Source of the DNA: Pseudomonas sp. AL03
GTDB taxonomy: Bacteria > Pseudomonadota > Gammaproteobacteria > Pseudomonadales > Pseudomonadaceae
Reading direction: 5' to 3'
Length of the DNA: 64,000 nucleotides
Assembly: GCF_029960815.1 (NCBI RefSeq)
Contig: NZ_JASBRE010000014.1
Span: forward strand, 62,001-126,000
Positions 32,834 through 42,003 of this stretch are shown in pieces. A program made the translations under genes and the position numbers. Each line of letters starts with the position of its first letter. The stretch's first letter is position 1. The notes below the pieces were generated by a model. It had not been told where the DNA came from and did no database searches. It was given only the letters and a program-made list of their open reading frames with translations.

Positions 32834-33736
32834 ATGACAACGTGCAACCCCTTACAAGTCCAAGCGTTCAACACCGCCGACGTGGCCGAGCAAATCCGCG
32901 CCACACCGGGTTGGGTGCAGCATTATCAGCAAATGTCGCCGGGACATTTCGCAGGGAGGGTGCGCTATCTGGACCTGCAAGGCGTGGAGATTTACGAGGA
33001 ACACATGAACACGCGGGTCGAACAGAATTTCAGCGCCCCTGAAGGCTCGCTGGCGTTCTGTTTCGATCGCAGCGACAACGCGCTCTACGTGTTGAATGGT
33101 GAAAGCCGCAACATCTGGATCACCCCGGAGAACTACCAGGAAATCGCCGTGGTGTTCGGTCCGGCGTTCGTTCAGCGTCACGGTCTGAATGTGGCCAGGC
33201 TCGAAGGCCTGTTCATGGCGCCACTGAACTCGGGACAGAACGCGCTGTTCAGTCGCTGGCTCAGCGGGACGTTAACCCGACTGGCGCAGACGCTCGATCC
33301 ACCGAGCAAGGACGCGTTGACCCAGCAGTTGCTGGAAGACTGCCTGTACATCCTCGACAACGCGTGTGTGTGCCTTGATCGCGGAGGTCTACAGCGCCGC
33401 GCCGAAGAGCGATCGGTGATGAAACGCATCGGTGAGTGGGCGGCTGATGCCCCGGAAGAAACCCTGAACCTGCTGGAGCTTTCGCAGGTCGCCGGGGTTT
33501 CACTGCGTCAATTGCAGCATGCGTTCAAGGCCTATACCGGGATGACCCCGACCCATTGGCTGCGCTTGCGTCGACTCAACAGTGCGCGCCGAGAACTGCT
33601 CAGCCGCACGGCCAAGGACACCACGGTGGCAGATGTCGCGATGCGTTGGTCGTTCTGGCATTTAGGAAGATTTTCCAGCAGTTATCGGGCGTTATTTAAG
33701 GAATTGCCGAGTGAAACGCTGAAGCGCAGTCGTTAA
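32834..33736 (+). CDS. AraC-family transcriptional regulator
   Basis: 300 residues from ATG 32834. Residues 1-180 are a cupin-like sensor region of the EutR-like kind. Residues about 195-295 hold the AraC DNA-binding domain (LLELSQVAGVSLRQLQHAFKAYTG and TVADVAMRWSFWHLGRFSSSYRALF). It is transcribed away from puuA and probably regulates that operon, although polyamine genes in pseudomonads are often under other regulators. Ligand unknown; an amine is a guess from context. Confidence 0.82.
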   Translation: MTTCNPLQVQAFNTADVAEQIRATPGWVQHYQQMSPGHFAGRVRYLDLQGVEIYEEHMNTRVEQNFSAPEGSLAFCFDRSDNALYVLNGESRNIWITPENYQEIAVVFGPAFVQRHGLNVARLEGLFMAPLNSGQNALFSRWLSGTLTRLAQTLDPPSKDALTQQLLEDCLYILDNACVCLDRGGLQRRAEERSVMKRIGEWAADAPEETLNLLELSQVAGVSLRQLQHAFKAYTGMTPTHWLRLRRLNSARRELLSRTAKDTTVADVAMRWSFWHLGRFSSSYRALFKELPSETLKRSR

Positions 33737-33738
33737 TG

Positions 33739-34395
33739 TCATGGCGCAGGAACAGGCTTGGCCAATTCGATGCCGGCCGCACTCAATCGCTTCAGGATCT
33801 GCAATTAGGCGGTGTACAGCAGGGTTTTGACTTGTTCGGGGTCGATATCCAGAGGGAACACCAGCTCGAGTGTGGACACCCCTTGGGCGCTACCGCCAAT
33901 GGTCACATTGGGAAGGTTCTGGGAAATCAGCTGGGAGTTGGGCACGATCAAGATCGAGCGGTCACTGAGCTGTATCTCGGTGGCCCTGACATTGATCCGC
34001 CGGATATCGCCTTCAACCCCACTGATGCTGATCAGGTCGCCGACCTTGACCGAACGCTCGGTGAGCAGAATTAACCCGGAGACGAAGTTCTTGACGATCT
34101 CCTGCAAGCCGAAGCCGATCCCCACCGACAACGCACTGACGATCCAGGCCAGATTCGTCCATTTGACGCCCGATGAAGACATGTAACCGACCAGCAGGCC
34201 AAAAATCGAGATCAAAACAGCGATGCTGACGCCGCTATAAATCACACCCGCCAGCGTAGTACCAGATTCAGGGGCTTCCCCGGCAATGACCATCGCGCGG
34301 CGGGTTTTACTGACGCGTAGCAATAACGCGCCAATAATCAAGATGACGACTAATGACACGACACCACGGCTGAAGAGAACCACCTGCGAACTCAT
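33739..34395 (-). pseudogene. MscS-family mechanosensitive channel remnant
   Basis: Reading leftward from ATG 34395, about 195 residues include the pore helix and the beta domain of an MscS channel (SALSVGIGFGLQEIVKNFVSG, GDLISISGVEGDIRRINVRATEI, ILIVPNSQLISQNLPNV). The frame stops after LLYTA, and directly after the stop the same frame reads LQILKRLSAAGIELAKPVPAP to TGA 33741-33739, which is the normal extreme C-terminus of the family. The alpha-beta part between these pieces (about 40-50 residues) is deleted. The long N-terminal membrane region is also missing: an in-frame TAA precedes the start. Probably non-functional. Confidence 0.75.
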
Positions 34396-34585
34396 CCCCG
34401 TCGCATTGGTTATTTGTACCAGCGATATGAGTATCCAGCCTTAATTGCACGCCGCGAAAAATTGTTATTCGACCGCACAGCCCCCGTGGAGTGGGGGGCG
34501 AGGAGGGGTGATCTACAATCTTCTGTGTTGAACTCGGTTCAGAATCACGGTGTGTGGAGTAGCAAGGGCTCTTTAGGAGGTCATC

Positions 34586-35041
34586 ATGAGAACGTTGTCG
34601 TCGATTAGTCTGTGCATCGCACTGTCGGTTTCCTCGACCCAGGGATGGGCGGAAACGGTCGTGCCGATGAAAGGGCAGAGTTCGCAACAAACCCAAGTGG
34701 ACATCACCGATTGCCACAACATCGCGGCCAGTCAGAGCGCCTCGACTGCACCGCCTCCTGCCGGTGGAAGGCTGAAGGGCGCCGCTGTGGGCGCTGCCGC
34801 AGGGGCTGCGGGGGCGCAGGTGCGCGGCCGTCAGCACGACGAGTTTTATGATCGCGTCGATGATGACGTGAAGCAGGACTATCGCCAGAACCAGGCAAAA
34901 GGAACCGCGACAGCGGGCGCGGTGGTCGGTGGCTCACGCCAGCGTCAGGAACGCCGGGCACAGCAGAAAACCAGTGCCGCGACCAGTTCAACGGGCTACA
35001 CAAGCTGCCTGCAAGGGAAGGGGTATCAGGTTAATCCTTGA
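34586..35041 (+). CDS. Periplasmic/outer-membrane glycine-zipper protein
   Basis: 151 residues, AGGAGG upstream of ATG 34586. Signal peptide with likely cleavage after QGWA. A central glycine-zipper stretch (GAAVGAAAGAAGA, about 72-84) and a second GAVVGG motif with an intervening polar region (DEFYDRVDDDVKQDY) resemble the YMGG/glycine-zipper families of small envelope proteins. It ends with YTSCLQGKGYQVNP, a C-terminal cysteine motif seen in this type. Function unknown. Its last bases overlap the convergent DUF2955 gene. Confidence 0.7.
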   Translation: MRTLSSISLCIALSVSSTQGWAETVVPMKGQSSQQTQVDITDCHNIAASQSASTAPPPAGGRLKGAAVGAAAGAAGAQVRGRQHDEFYDRVDDDVKQDYRQNQAKGTATAGAVVGGSRQRQERRAQQKTSAATSSTGYTSCLQGKGYQVNP

Positions 35042-36054
35042 GCATTATTTGGCTGCCGCTGATCGAGCAGATGAACCATCAGACAGGCATACAGCGTCAC
35101 GGCGATGAACAAGTCCATGCGCACGGCAAACGCGGTGTAAACGTCCTTGCCCGCTGCGCTGTCCTGAACCGATTGGCCCAGCAGGATAATCAGCGTGATC
35201 AGGCTATTGAGCCAGAACCCCGGACTCAATCGCGTGGGATTCAGGGCATACAGCTTGCGCGCCACTATCAGGCCGAACAGCAGCATCCACAGAAAGAACA
35301 TCCATAGATGTACAAACAGGCTGAGGGCACACCAGAACAGAATGGCCAGCAAGCCACCGAGCAACGTTGAACCGACCAGTTCACGACCGGCATGGCGTGT
35401 GGTCGTCGTCGAGCTTTGCTGACCCAGGCTGACCGCCTTCAAGATGATCGGCAGATAACTGGCCGGATCGATCAGCGCCAGCAGGAATGTCGGCAGCACG
35501 ATCAGGGTGGCACGCAGCGCCACTCGACCGACTTCTTCGTCCGGTAGAACCGGAGGAGGCGGTGGTGACGGGGCATTGATCGGCTCGGGAAACAGCCAAT
35601 GACTGAGTGCCAGCACTATGACGGCCAGGAGCAACCCCTTGACCAACGCACCGATGACCATCGCGGCCAAATCGAAATCCGCCACACCGGCCGAAGAGAT
35701 CATGGTCAGGCCAATCACCAGAAAAGTGACAATCAGATTGTTACCGCCACGCAGTCCAAAACGAAAAGCCAGGAACAGACTGGCGCCGATCAGTAACACG
35801 CCGCTGAAAGGGTAATAACGTAGGATCGGGATCAATAACAGGCCGACGCCAGTGGTCAACATCGCGGTCAGTGCGAGCACTACTCCAGCCTTAAATGGCA
35901 GCGCACGATTGAGCGTGGCCAGCAGCAGCAAGCAAAGCACTGGCGCGATAAACGGGATCGGCAAACCCAGGCCGAAACTGGTCGCCAGGCACAACGCCGT
36001 GCCGGTGGCGAGGCGCAGTGCGCGTTGAACCCGGGGGGGGCGTTCAGTAGGCAT
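35026..36054 (-). CDS. DUF2955 (FUSC-like) inner-membrane protein of an efflux system
   Basis: 342 residues with about ten hydrophobic segments in two blocks (15-165 and 185-330) separated by a proline-rich loop near 165-175, as in DUF2955/FUSC-type proteins related to AaeB. Start ATG 36054 overlaps the adaptor gene by 11 bases. With the HlyD-type adaptor and NodT-type outer-membrane protein encoded upstream it should form a tripartite exporter, possibly for aromatic acids by analogy with AaeAB (inference). Confidence 0.8.
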   Translation of the reverse strand: MPTERPPRVQRALRLATGTALCLATSFGLGLPIPFIAPVLCLLLLATLNRALPFKAGVVLALTAMLTTGVGLLLIPILRYYPFSGVLLIGASLFLAFRFGLRGGNNLIVTFLVIGLTMISSAGVADFDLAAMVIGALVKGLLLAVIVLALSHWLFPEPINAPSPPPPPVLPDEEVGRVALRATLIVLPTFLLALIDPASYLPIILKAVSLGQQSSTTTTRHAGRELVGSTLLGGLLAILFWCALSLFVHLWMFFLWMLLFGLIVARKLYALNPTRLSPGFWLNSLITLIILLGQSVQDSAAGKDVYTAFAVRMDLFIAVTLYACLMVHLLDQRQPNNAQGLT

Positions 36055-37183
36055 AGGACAGCCAACTCATCAGTCCCAGGAATACGCGACCGAGCGGGTT
36101 GAGCGGGTTGCCCTGGGTGGGGAAGGCCATGACTTCGGCCTGTCCACCGGCCCGGATGGCGTGACTTTCACGCAGAGTGTTTATTGAGTCAGTAGAAAAC
36201 TCGATAATCACCGGGAAGCGCTGTGCCGGACGCAGCCAGTCACGGCTGTTCTGCACACTGGGCAACGTGCCGGGCGCAGGCGTCTGACCCACGCTGACAC
36301 CGTAGCCGACACTGCGCACGCGGCCCTCGAAAACCTGGCCTGGCAACGCATCCAGTACTATCGCCACCGCAGTATCGGGCTTCACCAGGCCGAGGTTGTT
36401 CTCGGTCATGTCCGCACTGATCCACACATCGCGGATGGCGATCAGGGTCATGACCGGGGTACCGGCCGCTGCGAATTGCCCAACGTCAGTGCGCAGGTCC
36501 GTGATCAGGCCGGCCGAGCGCGCGCGAATCTGCGTATTGGCCAGGTCCAGTTCGGCTTTTGAGAGCGCCGTGGCGGCGCTGCGCAGCAGGGCGTTCTCTT
36601 CGTCGCTGCCACCTTCCTGCTCTTGCGCACGCTGAACTTCGGCACGGGCGGCGGCCACCTGGCTGACCGCCTGTTCATGGTTGGCGCGGGACACTTCAAG
36701 CAGGCGCACGGATACGGTGCCCGGGTCTTCGCGATACAAACCTTCAAGACGCTGATTGTCCTGTCGGGCCTTGCGTTCGTTGGCCTGAGCAGCACGCAAG
36801 GACGCTTGCGCCGACGCGATTCCGGCAGTGCTGGCACCGATCTGCCGGCGCGTCGACTCAAGGTCAGCGCGCGCGCGATCGACGGCAATCTGATAGGGCT
36901 GAGAATCCACCTCAAACAGGACTTCGCCGGCCTTGACGTCCTGGTTGTTACGCACGTTTACACGGGTCACTCGGGCTGCCACTTCCGCGGCCACCGGAAT
37001 CACAAAGGCACCCACCCGTGCCTGCTGCGTATAGGGTGTGAAGCGGTCCGCCAACAGGTACCAGGCCAGGCTCAGGATGATCAACAGCAACACCCACTTG
37101 ATGCCTTTTTTCGCCGAGTCGGGGGCCGGCGCTGGCGCCTTGGAGGAGGGCGCGTCGGGGGAGGGCTGCGCGGCTTCACTCAT
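36044..37183 (-). CDS. HlyD-family membrane fusion protein
   Basis: 379 residues: proline/alanine-rich cytoplasmic start, one transmembrane segment (about 30-48, WVLLLIILSLAWYLLA), a lipoyl-like half (VAAEVAARVTRVNVRNNQDVKAGEVLFEVD), a coiled-coil hairpin (about 95-215) and the second lipoyl/barrel part (ARSAGLITDLRTDVGQFAAAGTPVMTLI). Typical of EmrA/AaeA adaptors connecting inner-membrane pumps with an outer-membrane channel. Overlaps the outer-membrane gene by eight bases. Confidence 0.88.
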   Translation of the reverse strand: MSEAAQPSPDAPSSKAPAPAPDSAKKGIKWVLLLIILSLAWYLLADRFTPYTQQARVGAFVIPVAAEVAARVTRVNVRNNQDVKAGEVLFEVDSQPYQIAVDRARADLESTRRQIGASTAGIASAQASLRAAQANERKARQDNQRLEGLYREDPGTVSVRLLEVSRANHEQAVSQVAAARAEVQRAQEQEGGSDEENALLRSAATALSKAELDLANTQIRARSAGLITDLRTDVGQFAAAGTPVMTLIAIRDVWISADMTENNLGLVKPDTAVAIVLDALPGQVFEGRVRSVGYGVSVGQTPAPGTLPSVQNSRDWLRPAQRFPVIIEFSTDSINTLRESHAIRAGGQAEVMAFPTQGNPLNPLGRVFLGLMSWLSYAY

Positions 37184-38732
37184 CTTTTTTTACCTTCTGT
37201 GGGATGGGAAAGGCTGGCTGCGCAGCGGTAGGCTCACTCAGAATATCGCCCCAGTCCGTGCGTTTTTCCATCTGCTTGCGGGTAAGGTAGTCAACGTTCG
37301 GCTGGGCGCTGTACCAACCGCCGCCCAGGGATTTGTACAGCGCAATCACATTGCTCACCGCGTTGCTGCGAGCGATCAAGTAGTTGTCCTGCTGTTCGAA
37401 CAATGCGCGCTGCGCATCCAGCACCCGCTGGAAATCCGAATACCCTTCGCGGTACAGCGAACTGGCCAACACCAGCGAACGCTTGGCCGACACTTCGGCC
37501 TCACGCAGGATTCGTTCACGCTCCAGTGATTTGATCAGGCCGCTGGCGGCATCGTCAGCTTCGCGTGCAGCCTGACGAACCTTGTCGCGGTAGGCCTCGA
37601 TCAGTTGTTGCAAACGGGCATCCTGCACGCGCACGTTGTTGCTGATCTGGCCGTGGTCGAACAGGTTCCAGCGCAGACTGGGGCCGCCGATCAGGTCCAG
37701 GCTTTTGGAGGTGCCCTTCAGCGTGTCGGCCGACCAGACGATACTGCCCAACAAGGTCAGTGACGGGTAGAAATCGCTTTCGGCCACGCCGATCAGCGCC
37801 GACTGGGCCGCGACATTGAGCTCGGCGGCGCGCACGTCGGGCCGACGCAGCAGCAAATTGGCCGGAACATCCTGCAACACTGCACGGTCGACCAGCGGGA
37901 TATATCCTTCATTTTCGATCAACTGCGGCAGCGCGCCGGGCGGCTGACCGATCAACACGGCCAACGCATTGCGGGTGCGCAACAATTGGTCTTCGAGATT
38001 GGGGATCGTGCTCAGCGTGCCCAGGTACTGGGTCTTGGCTTGTTGCAGGTCGAGCTCGGCAGTCTGACCGCTGTTGAACAACTTATCGGTGATCTCGAAG
38101 CTGCGTTTTTGCTGCCTGGCGTTTTCCCGGGCGACACGCAAACGCGCTTCGGTGGTACGCAGCGAGAAGTAGGTGTCGGCCACTTGCGCCCGCAACAGCA
38201 CGAGCACGTCTTCATAGTTGGCCTGGGCGGCGAAGTAGCTGGCATCGGACGACTCGATGGCACGACTGAAGCGTCCCCAGAAGTCCAGCTCCCAGCCAAT
38301 GTCAAAACCGGCACTGTATTGCCAGAAATGGCTGTCCTGCGGATTGCTGCCGCCAGATTGTCTTCGATTGAAGTACAGAATATCGGCGCTGGCCTGCTGC
38401 AGTTGCGGGTAAAGCCCGCTTTGGGCGATGCCCAACTGGGCGCGGGCTTCCATCACGCGCAGGCCGGCGATCTTAAGGCTGGAGTTGTGTGCATCCGATT
38501 CGGCAATCAGGTGGTCGAGAACCGGATCGGCGAAGACTTGCCACCACTGACGCAGATCCGGGTGAAGCCCGCGTTGGCTGGATTGCTGGAGGGCAGGAGT
38601 GTTCCAGTGCTTGACCCATTCTTCGCTGGGCGACTGGAAGTCCGGACCCAGCCGTACGCAACCACTGAGGCCGAACACACCCAGCAGCAGGAGCTGGCCT
38701 GACCGATTCAGCAGAGGTCTACTTGGATGCAT
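37176..38732 (-). CDS. NodT-family outer-membrane efflux lipoprotein
   Basis: 518 residues from ATG 38732 (MHPSRPLLNRSGQ; an ATG at 38750 is also in frame). Lipobox FGLSGC puts the lipidated Cys near residue 25. The TolC-like repeat architecture is clear, with paired long helices (VMEARAQLGIAQSGLYPQLQQA; RRPDVRAAELNVAAQSALIGVAES). First gene of the three-gene efflux operon. It is somewhat longer than usual (about 460-490), mainly at the C-terminus. Confidence 0.88.
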   Translation of the reverse strand: MHPSRPLLNRSGQLLLLGVFGLSGCVRLGPDFQSPSEEWVKHWNTPALQQSSQRGLHPDLRQWWQVFADPVLDHLIAESDAHNSSLKIAGLRVMEARAQLGIAQSGLYPQLQQASADILYFNRRQSGGSNPQDSHFWQYSAGFDIGWELDFWGRFSRAIESSDASYFAAQANYEDVLVLLRAQVADTYFSLRTTEARLRVARENARQQKRSFEITDKLFNSGQTAELDLQQAKTQYLGTLSTIPNLEDQLLRTRNALAVLIGQPPGALPQLIENEGYIPLVDRAVLQDVPANLLLRRPDVRAAELNVAAQSALIGVAESDFYPSLTLLGSIVWSADTLKGTSKSLDLIGGPSLRWNLFDHGQISNNVRVQDARLQQLIEAYRDKVRQAAREADDAASGLIKSLERERILREAEVSAKRSLVLASSLYREGYSDFQRVLDAQRALFEQQDNYLIARSNAVSNVIALYKSLGGGWYSAQPNVDYLTRKQMEKRTDWGDILSEPTAAQPAFPIPQKVKKDE

Positions 38733-38850
38733 TAACCCTTTCCCGACCAACGAAGATCACTGGAGCATAGCCGCCCAAATCGACAGGCGGCTGCTACGCT
38801 TTTCAAGCTCCTTCACATCTGCTGCAACCGGCTAAAAAGGTACGACGATC

Positions 38851-39375
38851 ATGAATAACACCCAGGGCAGTGTTGAACCTCATTCAGCCGGTTGGCGCTT
38901 CAAAGTGGGCATAACCATTATCTGCCTGATGTTGGGGTCCTGGCTGATGGTGCCTGCCGCAGCAGCGGCCGGTGTACCGGGCTCAAAGATCGCTGCGCTG
39001 ACCGGCGTGCTGTTCATCAGCAACAAGGTTCTGCTGATTCTTGTCATCACCATCATGGGCAAGTCGGGCTTCCAGCAACTCAAACGCAGCGTATTCGGTT
39101 ACGTGTCCACGCTCGCGCCCAAAGCAGATCTCGAAGTAGGGTCGGCTCGTCATCGAATCGGCATCGTCATGTTTTGTTTGCCGCTGATCTCATCGCTGCT
39201 TGAACCCTACGTCGACAGCCTTTGGCCAGGGCTCAGGCCCAACCTCTGGCAGCTTCAAGCGTTGGGCGACGCAATGCTGATCGGCAGCTTTTTTGTGCTG
39301 GGGGGAAATTTCTGGGAGAAGGTGCGCGCCTTGTTTATTCGCACCGCTCGTGTGGCAAACACAAATGCGGTGTGA
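38851..39375 (+). CDS. Small integral membrane protein (transporter suffix domain type)
   Basis: 174 residues, ATG 38851. Four hydrophobic segments (about 20-40, 48-70, 107-125, 140-158) with MGKSGFQQLKRSVFGYV between the pairs. This matches a family annotated only as a transporter suffix domain protein. No catalytic motif is seen. It stands alone, divergent from the efflux operon. Confidence 0.7.
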   Translation: MNNTQGSVEPHSAGWRFKVGITIICLMLGSWLMVPAAAAAGVPGSKIAALTGVLFISNKVLLILVITIMGKSGFQQLKRSVFGYVSTLAPKADLEVGSARHRIGIVMFCLPLISSLLEPYVDSLWPGLRPNLWQLQALGDAMLIGSFFVLGGNFWEKVRALFIRTARVANTNAV

Positions 39376-39565
39376 ATAAAAAAATCGACATAGCAGCTGT
39401 GGGCGAGGCAATACGGTGCGTCCCGGCTCTAACAGCTAGCTCTACTAAAGAGCTATTTAGAATAGTTAATATTAATTGGTTGTATGTTGTAGATAGATGC
39501 CATGTATTTAGTGGGTGCTATTTCAAGGCTGGAGAACCCAATCAAAATGACTGGCAAAAGCTTCG

Positions 39566-39983
39566 ATGGTCGAGACCGCGGGCGGCCGGCGCTATTTGAT
39601 GATATCCATTTATTTATTACTTGCTGACCAAGGATTCGCCGATAGGTCATTTTCATCTGAATCAATCGCACATCGTGCATTACTACCATCTAGGAGATGC
39701 GATTCAGTACAGCCTGATATTTCCGGACGGCACATTGAAAACGGTTGTGATGGGCAGCGATATCATCGCCGGCCAATGTTTGCAGTTGCGTGTGCCTGGT
39801 GGCGTCTGGAAAGCTTCGCAGCTTACAAATGGATTGGCGGGATACGGTCTGATCAGTGAAGCGGTTTCACCAGGACTTGATTTGGCAGATATGGAGTTGG
39901 GCAGTCAGCAGCAGCTTAGCGAGCAATTTCCGGAGTATGCGGAGCTGTTTGAGAAGCTAACAAGGAATGATTGGCTGAGGTGA
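39566..39983 (+). pseudogene. DUF985 cupin protein, frameshifted and lacking its N-terminus
   Basis: The segment VETAGGRRYLMISIYLLLADQG (frame from 39566) is continued in another frame by SPIGHFHLNQSHIVHYYHLGD and the rest of a cupin_5/DUF985 domain to the stop at 39983. The two halves adjoin near 39630, so one frameshift separates them. The usual first 30 or so residues are not recognisable upstream. It lies immediately left of the prophage. Confidence 0.75.
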
Positions 39984-40033
39984 ATTGAGCGCTTCAAAAT
40001 CTGCGTGCAACCGGGCTAGTCTCGAAGCATCTT

Positions 40034-40151
40034 GTTACGCGTAATATCGATGACGTTATGGTAGCTCTGCCGTCGTGATCGACGAATTTAGCGCCGGGAT
40101 AATAGCGAAGCTCCGGCGCTGAATTTAGCCATAACGTCCATTATGCGAGGC
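40034..40151. other. Candidate left attachment region: two inverted dif-like sequences forming a hairpin
   Basis: The stretch 40123-40151, read on the minus strand, contains TCGCATAA, then TGGACG, then TTATGGCTAAAT, close to dif (TCGCATAA, TGTATA, TTATGTTAAAT). The stretch 40034-40061 on the plus strand (GTTACGCGTAA, TATCGA, TGACGTTATGG) is a weaker match. Outer arms GACGTTATGG (40052-40061) and CCATAACGTC (40129-40138) are perfectly inverse. Inner arms GAATTTAGCGCCGG (40084-40097) and CCGGCGCTGAATTT (40113-40126) pair almost perfectly. Two inverted dif-like sites about 90 bp apart that fold together are the plan of the single-stranded attP of CTX phage. Confidence 0.55.
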
Positions 40152-40245
40152 TTTTCCTGCCTTACTTTCAGACAATTCCTACATCATCAGCGTTGGTTTT
40201 TCGGGTAAGGTTGGGCTGACTGGAATACTACTGCTTTGCTTTTTG

Positions 40246-40269
40246 GCCTCCTTGTATGGAGGCTTTTTT
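40246..40269 (+). terminator. Rho-independent terminator or leader hairpin before the bacteriocin gene
   Basis: GCCTCC (40246-40251) and GGAGGC (40258-40263) form a six-pair stem followed by TTTTTT (40264-40269). It ends 22 bases before the bacteriocin start, so it may insulate the gene from upstream transcription or act as an attenuator. Confidence 0.6.
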
Positions 40270-40291
40270 GTATACGAAACAAGGATGTCTT

Positions 40292-41644
40292 ATGGCAAGT
40301 AATCAAGGCCCCGGGCCAGCGCCGAACGTCTTACGACCGGCATTAAAGAATGGTCCACCCAAACGCGCGCCGGATGCTCCAGTAGCTCAAACTCGCGAAT
40401 ACATGCCGCCTCCAAAGCCTGCCCCTCTGGAAAAGCCGGAACCTGCCGGGTGTTCGTTTACCAAACCTTGCAAGCTGCCTGATGGCTCCATTAATTACGT
40501 CAGTCCATCTGGGGCCATTCCCACCGATGCGGTCAAAGAGTATGGCGAGTTTGCCTTGCTCGGCGGTCGTCAAACGGATGCCTTGGGCAACATCCCGCTT
40601 AAGAAAATCAGCGGTAATGCCTTACCTACTGCACTGGGAACCCTCTTACTGGGCGGGTCGGCTCTTGCCTCTGCCGGTGCATCCTGTGGCGGTCTTTGCA
40701 CCGCTGGAGCGGCCGTTGCTGCGGGTACAGGGACTGCTGCAACCGGTGCGGGGACTGGAGCAGGTGTAGTCACGGCAGGTGTTGCTGCCGGTGCCTTGGC
40801 CGGTGTGGTTGCACTGCTCTGGCCATCAAGCCTCGGTGATAGCAGTCTGTACACCGACGAACAGCTTAAGTCGCTCAAGGAAGGCCGCACACGTGTTCGG
40901 TTGCATATCGAGCAACAAGCCGATGGCACTCTGAAAGGTTACGGTTACAACACTCAGAAGCGCCGCGATTGGGAGATGATTCCTGTAGTGCAATTCATTA
41001 CCCAGGGCGAACAGCAGGTGGCTGATTTTGGTGATGGTGTCACCCTGATTTGGACACCTGCCGCCAATCCCTCAGACACGCTAGGAATTCCCGCGCTTGA
41101 GGCTGCTCCGCAAGCCCCGCAGATCTGGATTTACCCACCGACAGAACAAGCTGACACGATGATCGTTAACCCGATTCATCCGCCTGATTACAAGGATTTT
41201 ATCCTCATTTTTCCGGCTGGCTCGGGCATAAAACCGCTCTACATCGTGATGAACGTGCGCCTCGATCCGGGGACAGTGACAGGGCAGGGGCAGGACGTTT
41301 CGGGGATCTGGTTAGCCGGTGCAGGGGCTGGGCTTGGTGCACCGATTCCGACTCGTATTGCCGATCAGCTCCGTGGCAAAAATTTCAGTAGTTTTGATGC
41401 GTTCAGGAAGGCATTTTGGATTGCGGTAGCTAATGACTCTGAGTTAAGTCAGCAGTTCAGCTCACGCAACCTGTCCGGCATGGCGAAAGGCTTGGCTCCC
41501 GCAGCACCGAAAAGTGAGCATGCAGGAAAGCGAATCGCATTCGAGTTGCACCACGTAGAATTAATCAAAGACGGTGGTGCTGTGTACGATGCCGACAATC
41601 TGCGAGCTGTTACGCCAAGACGTCATATCGACATACATAGATGA
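40292..41644 (+). CDS. Colicin/S-pyocin-type bacteriocin with HNH DNase domain
   Basis: 450 residues from ATG 40292, preceded by AAGGA; an ATG at 40256 lies inside the terminator hairpin. Residues 1-60 are proline-rich and disordered. Residues about 115-165 are an Ala/Gly-rich hydrophobic stretch. About 180-320 matches the S-type pyocin translocation domain. The C-terminus is a colicin E9/pyocin S-type HNH nuclease: GKRIAFELHH ... DADNLRAVTPRRHIDIH. His420, His421, Asn436, His445 and His449 reproduce the spacing of the E9 active site (HH, 24, 4). It degrades DNA of sensitive relatives after uptake. Receptor unknown; the N-terminal receptor region is short compared with pyocins S1-S3. Immunity gene follows after eight bases. 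No lysis gene was found. Confidence 0.9.
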   Translation: MASNQGPGPAPNVLRPALKNGPPKRAPDAPVAQTREYMPPPKPAPLEKPEPAGCSFTKPCKLPDGSINYVSPSGAIPTDAVKEYGEFALLGGRQTDALGNIPLKKISGNALPTALGTLLLGGSALASAGASCGGLCTAGAAVAAGTGTAATGAGTGAGVVTAGVAAGALAGVVALLWPSSLGDSSLYTDEQLKSLKEGRTRVRLHIEQQADGTLKGYGYNTQKRRDWEMIPVVQFITQGEQQVADFGDGVTLIWTPAANPSDTLGIPALEAAPQAPQIWIYPPTEQADTMIVNPIHPPDYKDFILIFPAGSGIKPLYIVMNVRLDPGTVTGQGQDVSGIWLAGAGAGLGAPIPTRIADQLRGKNFSSFDAFRKAFWIAVANDSELSQQFSSRNLSGMAKGLAPAAPKSEHAGKRIAFELHHVELIKDGGAVYDADNLRAVTPRRHIDIHR

Positions 41645-41652
41645 GGTGAGTA

Positions 41653-41907
41653 ATGGAATTTAAGAGTGATCTTGCCGACTACACAGAGCAGGAGTTCAAA
41701 GCCCTGATTGACGCTATTGACGATGCTGGAACGGAAGAGGATCGCGGGGAGTTGGTGGAACACTTCAACAAGGTCGTGCCGCACCCTGCGGGTAGCGACT
41801 TGCTGTTCTACCCAGAAGATGGCCTAGATGACTCGCCGGACGGCGTAGTACAAACAATCAAAAGCTACTGCCTTTCCAATGGTCTGCCCGGCTTCAAAGA
41901 CGCCTGA
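41653..41907 (+). CDS. Colicin E9-type (Im9-like) immunity protein
   Basis: 84 residues, ATG 41653 behind GAGGTGAG. Family landmarks: DYTEQEFKALI at the N-terminus, EHFNKVVPHPAGSDLLFYPEDG (helix III region with the tyrosine that contacts the DNase) and the C-terminal NGLPGFK. It binds and neutralises the DNase encoded just upstream until export. The 3' part, from 41793, lies in the tandem duplication, so a second copy of the last 37 codons exists at 44454-44568. Confidence 0.92.
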   Translation: MEFKSDLADYTEQEFKALIDAIDDAGTEEDRGELVEHFNKVVPHPAGSDLLFYPEDGLDDSPDGVVQTIKSYCLSNGLPGFKDA

Positions 41908-42003
41908 CTGCAGAGCATTAAGTCCTACTGGCTCGACAGCTTAGGATTTCCGTAGCGATTTCCGATAACTGATCGTTATCGGAAATTTGCGGAAGCCTGA
42001 ACC

